From: Flavobacterium sp.
GTDB lineage: Bacteria > Bacteroidota > Bacteroidia > Flavobacteriales > Flavobacteriaceae
Assembly (NCBI RefSeq): GCF_004211145.1
Contig: NZ_SEBS01000021.1
Span: 1-63,172 of the forward strand
DNA length: 63,172 bases
Direction: 5' to 3'
Shown in pieces: positions 54,373 through 62,920 of the stretch. Position numbers and translations under genes: made by a program. How positions within the stretch are numbered: position 1 is the stretch's first letter; every line of letters begins with the position of its first letter. A model generated the notes under the pieces. The model was given only the letters and a program-made list of their open reading frames with translations. It searched no databases and was not told the DNA's origin.

Positions 54373-55982
54373 TCAAAAATGCGTCTGCCGCACCAATTTC
54401 GCCTCATCCAAATCCAAACCCAATTGTGATTTCCGAATCTCCTCGTCGGTGAAAATATTTTCGTTTCGCAACGCGATAAGTTCACGCCTTTGTACTTGGT
54501 AAATATCTTCTAGGACTTTTTTGTATTCGTGGACTTCGGCCATTTGGGTTGCATCGCACAAAATGGATTCGAGTTTCTTGGACGTCATTTCGACATCGCT
54601 TCTCAAGCTCGCCTGCAAACCCGCGACGAGCTCATTCTCCCCGATTTCACGAGCGTAATGTTTTTCGAGCCAATGCAAAGCCGCGCGTTTCATGCGCAAT
54701 CGGATGCCCGCCATTTGTTCTTCTTCCATCGGGACTTTGTCGATTTCCTCGAATTTGATGAGCCTGACGATGAACGGCAATGTCAAACCCTGGAAAACCA
54801 ACGTGACCAAAATTACTATAAAGGTCATGAAAATGATCAGGCTTCGGTGCGGAAATGGCTGTCCGTTTTCAAGCAGTACGGGAATCGACAACGCCGTCGC
54901 CAATGAAACCACGCCTCGCATTCCCGCCCAACTCACGCAAAGCGGTCCTTTCCAACCCGGGTTCGGTTCCTGACGGATCTTCCTGCTTAACAATCGCGGA
55001 AGATGCGTTGCGGGATATACCCAGACGAACCGCAGTAAAATAATGATGCCGCTGATCATCAAGCCGTATTTGATTCCTTCGGCTATCGAATATTCGCCGA
55101 GACCTTCGATGATATGCGGAAGCTCGAGCCCGATAAGAATGAAAACCAACGCGTTCATCCCGAAGATCATCGTCGTCCAGACACCTAGCATGTTTACGCG
55201 TGTCGTTCCCGTGGTGAAAATCTCGTGGCCGCGGTACGAAATGAACAATCCGCCGCTCACGACAGCCATTACGCCCGAAAAATCGAATTGCTCGGCAGTC
55301 AGGAACAATATATAAGGAGTCATGACCGTGAGCGTCGCGTCAATAGCGGGCGTCGTCGGTAAAAATTTATGGATCGCATACATGATATGCCCGATGACCA
55401 AACCCACGACGATTCCCATTCCCGCGACGAGATAGAATTGCCCGACGGCGACCTTGAATGAGAAAACGCCCGTCATCGCGGCCGCCAATGCGAATCGGAA
55501 TACGATAAGCGACGAGGCGTCGTTCACCAGGCTTTCGCCTTCGAGGATCGTGAGCAATCGCCTCGGAACGGGCAAACCTTTCAAGACCGTTGCTGCGGCG
55601 ACCGCGTCGGGTGGAGAAATGATCCCGCCGAGCAAAAAGCCGAGCGCCAACGTGAATCCCGGAATGAACGATTGGGCGAAATACGCGACCACGAACGACG
55701 TGAAGAAGACCAACCGAACGCGAGCAAACCTATCGCGCGCCTCCATTTCCAGAAATCGCGCCACGACGTATACCGGGCCGCTTCATATAACAAAGGCGGG
55801 AGGAAAATCAAAAAGATCAAATCAGGATCGAGCCCGATTTTTGGAATTCCCGGAATAAAGCTGATACCGAGTCCCGAAAGCACCAGGAAAATCGGATACG
55901 CGACATTTACTTTTTTGGCGAGCATGACCAAAAGCAAAACGACGAAAAGCAATCCGAGAACGAGCAAAAGTGTGTAATGCAT
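54373..55982 (-). pseudogene. Na+/H+ antiporter (CPA1-type) broken by a one-base frameshift
   Basis: A membrane exchanger of the sodium/proton antiporter family with about 12 membrane spans and a C-terminal cytoplasmic part of about 130 residues. The first frame (55982 to about 55720) starts MHYTLLLVLGLLFVV and breaks after AIGLLAFGW; the family sequence resumes in the next frame with LVFFTSFVVAYFAQSFIPG and continues to NENIFTDEEIRKSQLG. One base is missing near 55719 (family-like GGTTTGG would become GGTTGG). Motifs after the break: ISPPDAVAAATVLKG and LEGESLVNDASSLIVFRFA. Either a true frameshift or a base error. Confidence 0.8.
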
Positions 55983-56125
55983 GGCAATGATGTTGTGTTT
56001 TCAAAAATACATTTTTTTATGTTTGGGGTATGGGGTTTCAAGTTGGGATCTACGCAACTCGAAACCCAAAACCCTAAACTTTTTAACTTCAAACAATTAA
56101 CCATCGAGCCGTTTTCATTGTTAAT

Positions 56126-56160
56126 TACTAATTGTCAATTATCAATTGTCAATTGTCAAT
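56126..56160. repeat. AATTGTCAATTATC array before dnaX
   Basis: Heptamer-period array of AATTGTC words (56126-56160), identical in type to that before pheT. One of its TTG words is the promoter -33. Confidence 0.8.
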
Positions 56161-56174
56161 TACCCTTATATTTG
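56146..56174 (+). promoter_or_regulatory. dnaX promoter
   Basis: TTG (56146-56148), 18 bases, TATATTTG (56167-56174); ATG 21 bases after the box. Confidence 0.7.
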
Positions 56175-56194
56175 TGCTTTCCCTGAAAAACCAA

Positions 56195-57280
56195 ATGGAA
56201 CAATTCGTAGTATCAGCCCGCAAGTACCGCCCGCAGACCTTCAAGGATGTCGTGGGCCAGCAGGCTATTACGAACACGTTGCTCAACGCCATCGAAACCA
56301 ATCACCTGGCTCAGGCGTTGTTGTTCACGGGTCCGCGTGGCGTTGGGAAAACCACTTGTGCAAGGATTTTGGCGCGCAAGATCAACCAACCGGGTTATGA
56401 TGATCCGAATGAGGATTTCGCGTTCAATGTATTCGAATTGGATGCCGCGTCGAACAACTCGGTAGACGATATCCGAAGCCTGATCGACCAGGTCCGGATC
56501 CCGCCGCAAACCGGACAATACAAAGTCTACATCATCGATGAGGTCCACATGTTGTCTCAGGCTGCTTTCAACGCTTTCCTCAAAACACTCGAGGAACCGC
56601 CCAAACACGCGATCTTCATCTTGGCGACGACCGAAAAGCACAAGATCATCCCGACGATTTTATCGCGTTGCCAGATTTTCGATTTCAAAAGAATTACGGT
56701 CAAGGACGCAAAAGAACATTTGGCCGAAGTCGCGAAAAGCCAAGGCATAACCGCCGAGGACGACGCCTTGCACATCATCGCCCAAAAAGCCGACGGTGCG
56801 ATGCGCGATGCGTTATCGATTTTCGACCGCGTCGTTTCATACTGCGGCACGAACTTGACACGCCAGGCCGTAACCGAAAACCTGAACGTACTCGATTACG
56901 AAACCTATATTTCAGTAACCGATTTGATCCTCGAGAACAAGATCCCCGATCTGCTCGTCGCCTACAACGATATTCTGGCGAAAGGTTTCGACGGACATCA
57001 TTTCATATCGGGATTGGCATCGCACTTCCGCGACTTGTTAGTCTGCCAAACGCCTGCGACTTTGAAACTGCTTGAAAAAGGCGAAACAGCCCAACAATTG
57101 TATTCGAGCCAGTCGTTGCGCGCGAGCCGTGATTTCCTGCTCAAAGGAATCGAGATCGCGAACGACGCCGACATGAAATTCAAAGCCAGCCAAAACCAAC
57201 GTCTGCTCGTTGAACTCACGCTTATGCAGTTGGCCTCCATCACATTCGATGGAGAAAAAAAAAAGTTGACGGATTTATAA
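56195..57280 (+). CDS. dnaX: DNA polymerase III gamma subunit (short DnaX)
   Basis: The 361-residue zero-frame product: AAA+ clamp-loader domain. Starts EQFVVSARKYRPQTF; Walker A GPRGVGKTT (about 46-54), Walker B VYIIDEVHMLSQAAF, the SRC region ILSRCQIFDFKRI and domain III up to LASITFDGEKKKLTDL. Zinc-binding cysteines seen in many bacterial homologues are absent (segment KINQPGYDDPNEDFAF). A run of ten A (57255-57264) is followed by a zero-frame stop 5 codons later, so this product would be gamma-like. See slippery site and tau extension. Confidence 0.92.
   Translation: MEQFVVSARKYRPQTFKDVVGQQAITNTLLNAIETNHLAQALLFTGPRGVGKTTCARILARKINQPGYDDPNEDFAFNVFELDAASNNSVDDIRSLIDQVRIPPQTGQYKVYIIDEVHMLSQAAFNAFLKTLEEPPKHAIFILATTEKHKIIPTILSRCQIFDFKRITVKDAKEHLAEVAKSQGITAEDDALHIIAQKADGAMRDALSIFDRVVSYCGTNLTRQAVTENLNVLDYETYISVTDLILENKIPDLLVAYNDILAKGFDGHHFISGLASHFRDLLVCQTPATLKLLEKGETAQQLYSSQSLRASRDFLLKGIEIANDADMKFKASQNQRLLVELTLMQLASITFDGEKKKLTDL
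57255..57265 (+). promoter_or_regulatory. dnaX slippery site (A10, A_AAA_AAG)
   Basis: Ten A then G (57255-57265). In zero frame this includes the heptamer A_AAA_AAG (57259-57265), the same as the E. coli dnaX frameshift site, followed by a stop at 57278. A -1 shift continues the family sequence. In Thermus, a run of A in dnaX causes transcript slippage instead; either process may act here. Confidence 0.75.
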
Positions 57281-57942
57281 TTCCTCCGAATTACTTCTAC
57301 GGCCGCGTGATGGAAATATCAGTGAGCGCGCCCGAAATCGTAACGCCTCCCGAACCCAAAGCCGAACCTGAAAAACAGATCGTAGTCCGGGAAACCGTGG
57401 CGACGACGATTGAAACGCGCGTTTCGGTCGATCAAGACAACCAGATACATTCGGTCGAAAAAACGTCGGTCGCACAGAATATCGCGCCAGTTTCAGCACT
57501 GTCGTTGTCGAGCATCCGCGCCAAGAAAGTACTTGAGCAAAATCGGAAAGCCAATACGTCCGAAACCGTCCACTTGCCTACCGAGGCGTTTACCGAAAAC
57601 GACATGTTGCTGCAATGGAATAAATTTGCGCAACGTTTGTCGGACAAAGGCCAAAAGATCATGGAATCGCTGTTGCTTATCAACGACCCGAAGCTCGAAG
57701 GCACGACGATCATACACGAACTTCCCAACGAAGGATCGAAAATCGACTTCGAAAGCGGCAAGCACGACCTCGTGGGTTATTTGCGCGGAAAACTGCACAA
57801 CCACGATATCGAGATCAAGATTATCGTGAACGAATCGATGGAAAGCAAAAAGGCGTTCACGCCTCAGGATCGCTACAATCGACTCAACCAGATCAACCCA
57901 AATCTGGATACGTTGAGACGCACGTTCGATTTGGATTTCTGA
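57265..57942 (+). CDS. dnaX: tau-specific C-terminal part of DnaX (-1 frame)
   Basis: The -1 frame carries DnaX homology on without a stop: VDGFIIPPNYFYGRVMEISV, then a Pro/Glu-rich linker (APEIVTPPEPKAEPEK), then FAQRLSDKGQKIMESLLLIND and the C-terminal LRGKLHNHDIEIKIIVNES, DRYNRLNQINPNL, TLRRTFDLDF. About 226 residues, giving a full tau-like protein of about 585. The normal tau role is to bind polymerase and helicase. Confidence 0.85.
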   Translation, partial: VDGFIIPPNYFYGRVMEISVSAPEIVTPPEPKAEPEKQIVVRETVATTIETRVSVDQDNQIHSVEKTSVAQNIAPVSALSLSSIRAKKVLEQNRKANTSETVHLPTEAFTENDMLLQWNKFAQRLSDKGQKIMESLLLINDPKLEGTTIIHELPNEGSKIDFESGKHDLVGYLRGKLHNHDIEIKIIVNESMESKKAFTPQDRYNRLNQINPNLDTLRRTFDLDF

Positions 57943-58028
57943 CACATCATTAGTTTTCCATTAACAAAACGAACACTATTATTTGACTATATTAGTCGCA
58001 ACTTTTCAATACCTAACAGTTCCAATTC

Positions 58029-58844
58029 ATGCAACAGCAGATTGCTAGTAGAAATAACGTAAAAATATTTGGGGCTGGTCAGCAGACGATCATTTTTGCT
58101 CATGGTTTTGGTTGCGACCAGAACATGTGGCGATTCGTGGTTCCTGCGTTTGTTGACGATTACAGGATTGTTTTGTTCGATTATGTAGGTTGCGGCAAAT
58201 CCGATTTGACGGCGTACAACCACGAACGTTACGTTTCACTTGACGGTTATGCGCAAGACGTTATCGATATCTGCAAGGAATTGGATTTGCAGGATGCGAT
58301 CTTCGTCGGACATTCCGTGAGTTGCATGATTGGCGTTCTCGCGGCTATCAGGCATCCCGAGTTTTTCAGTTCGTTGGTCTTCATCGGTCCGTCGCCGTGC
58401 TACATAAACGATTCAAATTACAAAGGTGGTTTCGAGAAGAAAGACCTCGAGGATTTGCTCAACGTAATGGAAAGCAATTACATCGGATGGGCGAATTTCC
58501 TCGCGCCCGTCGTCATGAAAAACGAAGACAGGCCCGAGCTTATGCAAGAGCTCGAAGAGAGTTTCTGTTCGACCGACCCGATCATCACAAAGCGTTTTGC
58601 ACAGGCGACGTTTTTCTCGGACAACCGAAGCGACCTCTCCAAAATCAAGCTTCCCGTTTTGGTCATGCAATGCTCCGACGATGCGATAGCGCCTGATTTC
58701 GTTGGTGAATTTACGGCCCAAAAAATTCACGGAAGCGAAATCGTAAAAATGCAGGCCACGGGACATTGTCCGCATTTGAGCCATCCCGACGAAACCATTG
58801 CGATCATCAAGAACTTTTTAGCCAAGACGTATCTCACAGCATAG
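58029..58844 (+). CDS. RsbQ-like alpha/beta hydrolase
   Basis: A 271-residue hydrolase very close to Bacillus RsbQ (and the plant KAI2/D14 receptors): IIFAHGFGCDQNMWRFV, LFDYVGCGKSDL, the nucleophile elbow FVGHSVSCMIGVLAA, GPSPCYINDS, YIGWANFLAPVV, ESFCSTDPIITKRFAQATFFSDNR, and the His in GHCPHLSHPDETIAI. RsbQ activates the phosphatase RsbP by making a small ligand sensed by its PAS domain; here the downstream gene is a PAS histidine kinase, so a similar ligand-sensing role is likely. Stop TAG at 58842. Confidence 0.93.
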   Translation: MQQQIASRNNVKIFGAGQQTIIFAHGFGCDQNMWRFVVPAFVDDYRIVLFDYVGCGKSDLTAYNHERYVSLDGYAQDVIDICKELDLQDAIFVGHSVSCMIGVLAAIRHPEFFSSLVFIGPSPCYINDSNYKGGFEKKDLEDLLNVMESNYIGWANFLAPVVMKNEDRPELMQELEESFCSTDPIITKRFAQATFFSDNRSDLSKIKLPVLVMQCSDDAIAPDFVGEFTAQKIHGSEIVKMQATGHCPHLSHPDETIAIIKNFLAKTYLTA

Positions 58845-60078
58845 TCAAAATAGCCAGGATTGGCAGGCGATCTACAATGCGACGCCTTGTTACTTTTTTT
58901 CGTTCCGCGATGACGGCACGATCACGCGCGTCAACGAGACATTTTTGAACGACCTCGGTTACGAACACGAGGAAGTCGTCGGCCAAATGAAACTCGAGGA
59001 ATTGCTCACGGTCGGAAGCAGGATCTTCTTCCAGACGCATTTTTATCCGTTGATCAAGATGCAGAAAAAGGCGAACGAAATTTTCCTGGCGTTCCTCACC
59101 AAACAAAAATCCGATATTCCGGTATTGCTCAATGTAGTGGTTGCCGATGTCGAAGACACATTCGAAATCCACTGCGGCGGCATGCAGATTTCGAGGCGCA
59201 ACCAATTCGAAAAGGAATTGCTCGAGGCGAAAAACATCGCACAAAAAGCATTGCACGAAAACGCCGAACTGATTGCCGCGAAAAACGAACTGCAGATCGC
59301 CGAACGAAAACTCGAATTCCAAATCCAAAAACTTTCCGATAAGAACGTCGATGAAGTCGAACTCAACAAAGTCCTGTCGCACGACCTTCAGGAACCGTTG
59401 CGCAAGATTAATTTGTTCAGCAGCAAATTACTCCTCGAACAAGACCCGGACATAAAACCCGAATCGCTCGAAGCATTGCGCAAGATTACGATTTTCGTGG
59501 ACCGCGTGCGTCAATTGCTCGACAGCTTGAAGAAATTCAATTCGCTCAACGAAAGCCAGATCACGTATGCGATCATCGATTTCAAGGACATAATCGAAAC
59601 GGCGAAGAAGAATATTTTGGCCGTTGGCGACGAAATCGCATTCGTGGACAACATGTCGATTTCGAAAATTGATCACGAATTCAAATCTGATTTCAAATTC
59701 CTAGTAAGCCTATTCGAAGAACTCATCAAGAATGCGAAACGATTTGACAATCAAGGAAATCGCGAGCTTAAGATAAATGCTACGGTCGATGTGATAAAGA
59801 ACGACGTCTTCGCGAAAAACAAGGATAGGTTCCGATACGAAGATTGCGTACGCATCGTTTTCGAGGACAATTTCTCAAATTACCGTTCCGCGGCGACACC
59901 GTTCCAGCTGTTCAGCATGTCGAATCTCGTTGCTGACGAATTGGGAATCGGGCTCACCTATTGCCGAAGAATCGTGCAGATGCTCGGTGGCGATATCGCT
60001 TTCTCGTCAAAGGAAAACATCGGGACTGTCTTTACGATCATATTTCCGTTCACGCACGCGATCGATCAGGAAGCGTAA
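58822..60078 (+). CDS. PAS-sensor histidine kinase, start unclear
   Basis: An open frame of 418 codons that starts after a stop at 58821 and has no ATG, GTG or TTG before 58945. The PAS domain begins upstream of 58945 (WQAIYNATPCYFFSFRDDGT, VNETFLNDLGYEHEEVVGQM), so the true start is lost or frameshifted from the RsbQ frame. Then a coiled coil (LEAKNIAQKALHENAELIA), phospho-acceptor box VLSHDLQEPLRKINL, and HATPase domain (LIKNAKRFDN, ADELGIGLTYCRRIVQML, GTVFTIIFPF). Cytoplasmic. RsbQ/PAS pair with a kinase in place of the RsbP phosphatase. Confidence 0.75.
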   Translation, partial: PRRISQHSQNSQDWQAIYNATPCYFFSFRDDGTITRVNETFLNDLGYEHEEVVGQMKLEELLTVGSRIFFQTHFYPLIKMQKKANEIFLAFLTKQKSDIPVLLNVVVADVEDTFEIHCGGMQISRRNQFEKELLEAKNIAQKALHENAELIAAKNELQIAERKLEFQIQKLSDKNVDEVELNKVLSHDLQEPLRKINLFSSKLLLEQDPDIKPESLEALRKITIFVDRVRQLLDSLKKFNSLNESQITYAIIDFKDIIETAKKNILAVGDEIAFVDNMSISKIDHEFKSDFKFLVSLFEELIKNAKRFDNQGNRELKINATVDVIKNDVFAKNKDRFRYEDCVRIVFEDNFSNYRSAATPFQLFSMSNLVADELGIGLTYCRRIVQMLGGDIAFSSKENIGTVFTIIFPFTHAIDQEA

Positions 60079-60090
60079 TTATCACCGTTA

Positions 60091-60981
60091 TCATTCCCAG
60101 GGTATTTTGTAGATCGCGTCATACGAATCGACCTCGATCACTTCAAATCCGATCTTTTCAAAGAATATTTTCTTGCCTTCATAACGATTGTCGGCTCCTG
60201 ACTTTGGTCTGATCGTGACGTACCAACCTTTCTTTTTCCGCTCAGGGAATTGCTTGAAGTATTTGGCGCGCTCGATCAGAAGCCATCGTAAAAATACCTC
60301 GTTTTCTTCGAGCCCGAGCCCGAAAATACAAAGCGATTTGTGGAAGACGATGTCGAGCCACGTCGTTTTTCCGGGCCAAACCTTCTGGTCTGAAAATAAT
60401 TTCTGCACAAGCGGCCGCGCTCTCTGGGCCGAACCCATGTAGTGCGACAATCCCAAACGGATGCTGCGCGGATATTCGATCACGCCGTTTACGAACCAAA
60501 TCCCGAAACCATCGGTCGGACGCTGCAATTGGGAATTTCCGAAATACGTCGTCCATGGATAAAAATCGGTAAAGGATTTTGGAGTCGTCCTGAATTTTTC
60601 GAGACCGATGGATTTCGGCATCACCAAATCAAAATTCGTCGTCAACACGGGAATGTTCAAATCGCGCGCCTTTGAAAGTATGATTTCATGATGAGGCTGC
60701 GCTTTCCAATCGGCCATCGATTTGCTGACTTCCTTTTGGATCGTCGGATTTGGGGAAACGCCGACGTTGGCCTCGATGTCAAGCAGATCGTAGAATTCGG
60801 TCGACGAAATCCCGTCGGGCCTGATCTTTATCTGAGAATCCGAGAATTTCGCCCAGAGTTCGAGCAACAGATTGTCCCACGAGATCGCGTCGGGATTATT
60901 CGGATAACGGTTGATGCCGTTGCCGATGACGAGCGCGCTGTCGGCAAAAGAATCGTCGACGAGTTTTTTGAGCGACGTCAT
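60091..60981 (-). CDS. SIR2-like domain protein
   Basis: A 296-residue protein with a SIR2-like NAD-binding fold: SALVIGNGINRYPNN near the N-terminus (NAD motif), PVLTTNFDLVMPKS, and CIFGLGLEENEVFLRW near the C-terminus. Stand-alone SIR2 proteins of this sort can be NAD+ hydrolases in anti-phage systems, but no partner gene is visible; C-terminal part EGKKIFFEKIGFEVIEVD is unassigned. Start at 60981, nine bases after the previous gene's stop on the same strand; the open frame continues upstream within that gene. It may share the mRNA of the lipoprotein. Confidence 0.75.
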   Translation of the reverse strand: MTSLKKLVDDSFADSALVIGNGINRYPNNPDAISWDNLLLELWAKFSDSQIKIRPDGISSTEFYDLLDIEANVGVSPNPTIQKEVSKSMADWKAQPHHEIILSKARDLNIPVLTTNFDLVMPKSIGLEKFRTTPKSFTDFYPWTTYFGNSQLQRPTDGFGIWFVNGVIEYPRSIRLGLSHYMGSAQRARPLVQKLFSDQKVWPGKTTWLDIVFHKSLCIFGLGLEENEVFLRWLLIERAKYFKQFPERKKKGWYVTIRPKSGADNRYEGKKIFFEKIGFEVIEVDSYDAIYKIPWE

Positions 60982-60989
60982 CAGTAGTT

Positions 60990-62018
60990 TTATTTCGTCG
61001 TCTTGAGAAAATCGATCAGTCCGTCCATGTACGTTTTCTGGTCGTCGTACAGACTCATGTGGCTGCCGTTTTCGCAATACAAATATGTGCCTTTGGGGAG
61101 TTTCTTGGCCATGGATTCCATGTATTTCGGATCCATCGTGTCGTATTTCGCGCCGACGACGAGCGTTGGGATCGCGATATTTTTAAGGTCGTTGCTGCGA
61201 TCCCAATTCGTGAGTTTACCTGAAATCCCGAATTCGCTCGGTCCTTGCATCGTCACGTAAAGCGATTCGTTCATGCGCGATGAGGCGCGATTTACAGGTT
61301 CGGGCCAATCGGCTGCGGGCAATCTCAAGATGTGTTTTTCGTAAAAATTCGGAATCAGCAATCCCATGTATTTTGGATTTTTGAAATCCTTTTCGGCTTC
61401 GATCATGCGAAGTTCTTTCAACACTTCCGGATCCATCTGCGCCGCGAGCACTTCCGAATATTTGCCGTATGCGGGCGCGCTGTCCATCATGTTCGAAATG
61501 ATCAAACCCTTTAAATTGTCCTGGTATTTGAGCGCATATTCCATCGCGAGTATGCCGCCCCAGGAATGTCCGAGCACGTAAAAATTATCTTTGTCCAGAT
61601 TCAGCGCCTTTCGTACTTGCTCGACTTCCTCGACGTAACGCGGCAAATCCCAAAACGCCGTGTCTTTTGGATTGTCTGAAAATCCGGTGCCAAGTTGGTC
61701 GTAATAGATGAATTCGATTCCTTCAGCCGGCAAAAAACTCTCCATGCATTCGAAATACTCGTGCGACAAACCCGGGCCGCCGCTCAACAGAAGCAGTTTG
61801 ATTTTCGGGTTGTTTCCGATGCGTTTCGTCCAGACGTTGAAGTTGCCGTTCGGCGTTGAGATCGGGATGATTTTGACGCCTCCGTTTTGAATGCCGCCAG
61901 ACGTCGATGCGAAATAGTCGGATTTTGGTTCGTCGGTTTTGGGCTTTTCACTGCAACTTATGAGTACTGTCGCAGCCGAAAAAAACAGCACGGAAATCTT
62001 GAAACGCAAAGTGTTCAT
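60990..62018 (-). CDS. Proline iminopeptidase-like lipoprotein (alpha/beta hydrolase)
   Basis: A 342-residue lipoprotein: MNTLRFKISVLFFSAATVLISC lipobox. Alpha/beta hydrolase of the proline iminopeptidase group: LLLSGGPGLSHEYFECM, FIYYDQLGTGFSD, nucleophile elbow VLGHSWGGILAMEYA, the acid VGAKYDTMDPKYME and the His in CENGSHMSLYDDQ. It would remove N-terminal proline or act on a related ester or amide in the periplasm or at the cell surface. Ends nine bases before the SIR2 start. Confidence 0.88.
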   Translation of the reverse strand: MNTLRFKISVLFFSAATVLISCSEKPKTDEPKSDYFASTSGGIQNGGVKIIPISTPNGNFNVWTKRIGNNPKIKLLLLSGGPGLSHEYFECMESFLPAEGIEFIYYDQLGTGFSDNPKDTAFWDLPRYVEEVEQVRKALNLDKDNFYVLGHSWGGILAMEYALKYQDNLKGLIISNMMDSAPAYGKYSEVLAAQMDPEVLKELRMIEAEKDFKNPKYMGLLIPNFYEKHILRLPAADWPEPVNRASSRMNESLYVTMQGPSEFGISGKLTNWDRSNDLKNIAIPTLVVGAKYDTMDPKYMESMAKKLPKGTYLYCENGSHMSLYDDQKTYMDGLIDFLKTTK

Positions 62019-62029
62019 GGTTCGGAAAT

Positions 62030-62920
62030 TTAGATTTTACCGAAATATAACGCTTTTATGATTCCGTCCGACAATCCGATTTTCGGCACGTAAATATTGC
62101 GCGCGCCGCTCCATTTCATGGCGTTGAGGTAAATCTGTAACGCGGGAATGATAACGTCGGCACGGTCGGCGTTGAGGCCGAGGTCTGAGATTCGTTGTTC
62201 GTACGACATCGCGCTCATCGTCGCATATTGGGCGTTGAGATACATATACGACAGCGGTTTCTCCTGCAATTTGCCTGAAAGTTTGAAGATTTTGTTGATG
62301 TTTCCGCCCGATCCGATCATGCTGATATTTTCGAAACCTTGCGTATTTTCCTTGATCCAGGTTTCGATCTCGCCCCAAGTCGTGTCGCTCACCAGGTTGT
62401 TGATGAAACGAACCGTCCCGACCTTGAATGAGCGGGAGGCGACGATCTTGCCGTTTGAGAACAGCGAGAATTCGGTGCTTCCTCCGCCGACGTCCACATA
62501 TAAATAGGTGCTCTCGGTCTTGAGTAAAAAATGCAGATCGGTCGTGGCGATGATGGCCGCTTCCTTCTTGCCGTCGATGATTTCGATTTCGATGTCGGCT
62601 TCGTTTTTAATGCGTTCGACCACCGCGTTCCCGTTTGTCGCCTCGCGCATGGCCGACGTCGCGCACGCCATGTATTTTTCGACCTTGTGCACTTTCATCA
62701 ACAGCTTGTACGCTTTCATCGCGTCGATCATGCGCAGGATGTTTTCCTCAGAGATTTCGCCTTTCGTGAATACGTCCTGACCCAATCGGATCGGCACGCG
62801 AACGAGCGAGCTTTTTGAAAATTGGGTTTCTTTACCTTGTTCTTCGACAATGTTGGCAACGAGCAGTCGCATGGCGTTGGAGCCGATGTCGATTGCTGCG
62901 TATTTGCGGATGTTGATCAA
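62030..62920 (-). CDS. Exopolyphosphatase / pppGpp phosphatase (Ppx/GppA) family
   Basis: A 296-residue single-module Ppx/GppA ASKHA phosphatase: AAIDIGSNAMRLLVANI phosphate-1 motif, CATSAMREATNG, TYLYVDVGGGSTEFSLF phosphate-2 region, SMIGSGGNINKIFKL. Shorter than E. coli Ppx because it lacks the C-terminal HD domain. It hydrolyses polyphosphate or pppGpp. Start at 62920 with an array of CAACAAATCAAC words on its leader. It is 11 bases upstream of the lipoprotein gene, so the three genes 62920-60091 may form one unit. Confidence 0.9.
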   Translation of the reverse strand: MINIRKYAAIDIGSNAMRLLVANIVEEQGKETQFSKSSLVRVPIRLGQDVFTKGEISEENILRMIDAMKAYKLLMKVHKVEKYMACATSAMREATNGNAVVERIKNEADIEIEIIDGKKEAAIIATTDLHFLLKTESTYLYVDVGGGSTEFSLFSNGKIVASRSFKVGTVRFINNLVSDTTWGEIETWIKENTQGFENISMIGSGGNINKIFKLSGKLQEKPLSYMYLNAQYATMSAMSYEQRISDLGLNADRADVIIPALQIYLNAMKWSGARNIYVPKIGLSDGIIKALYFGKI

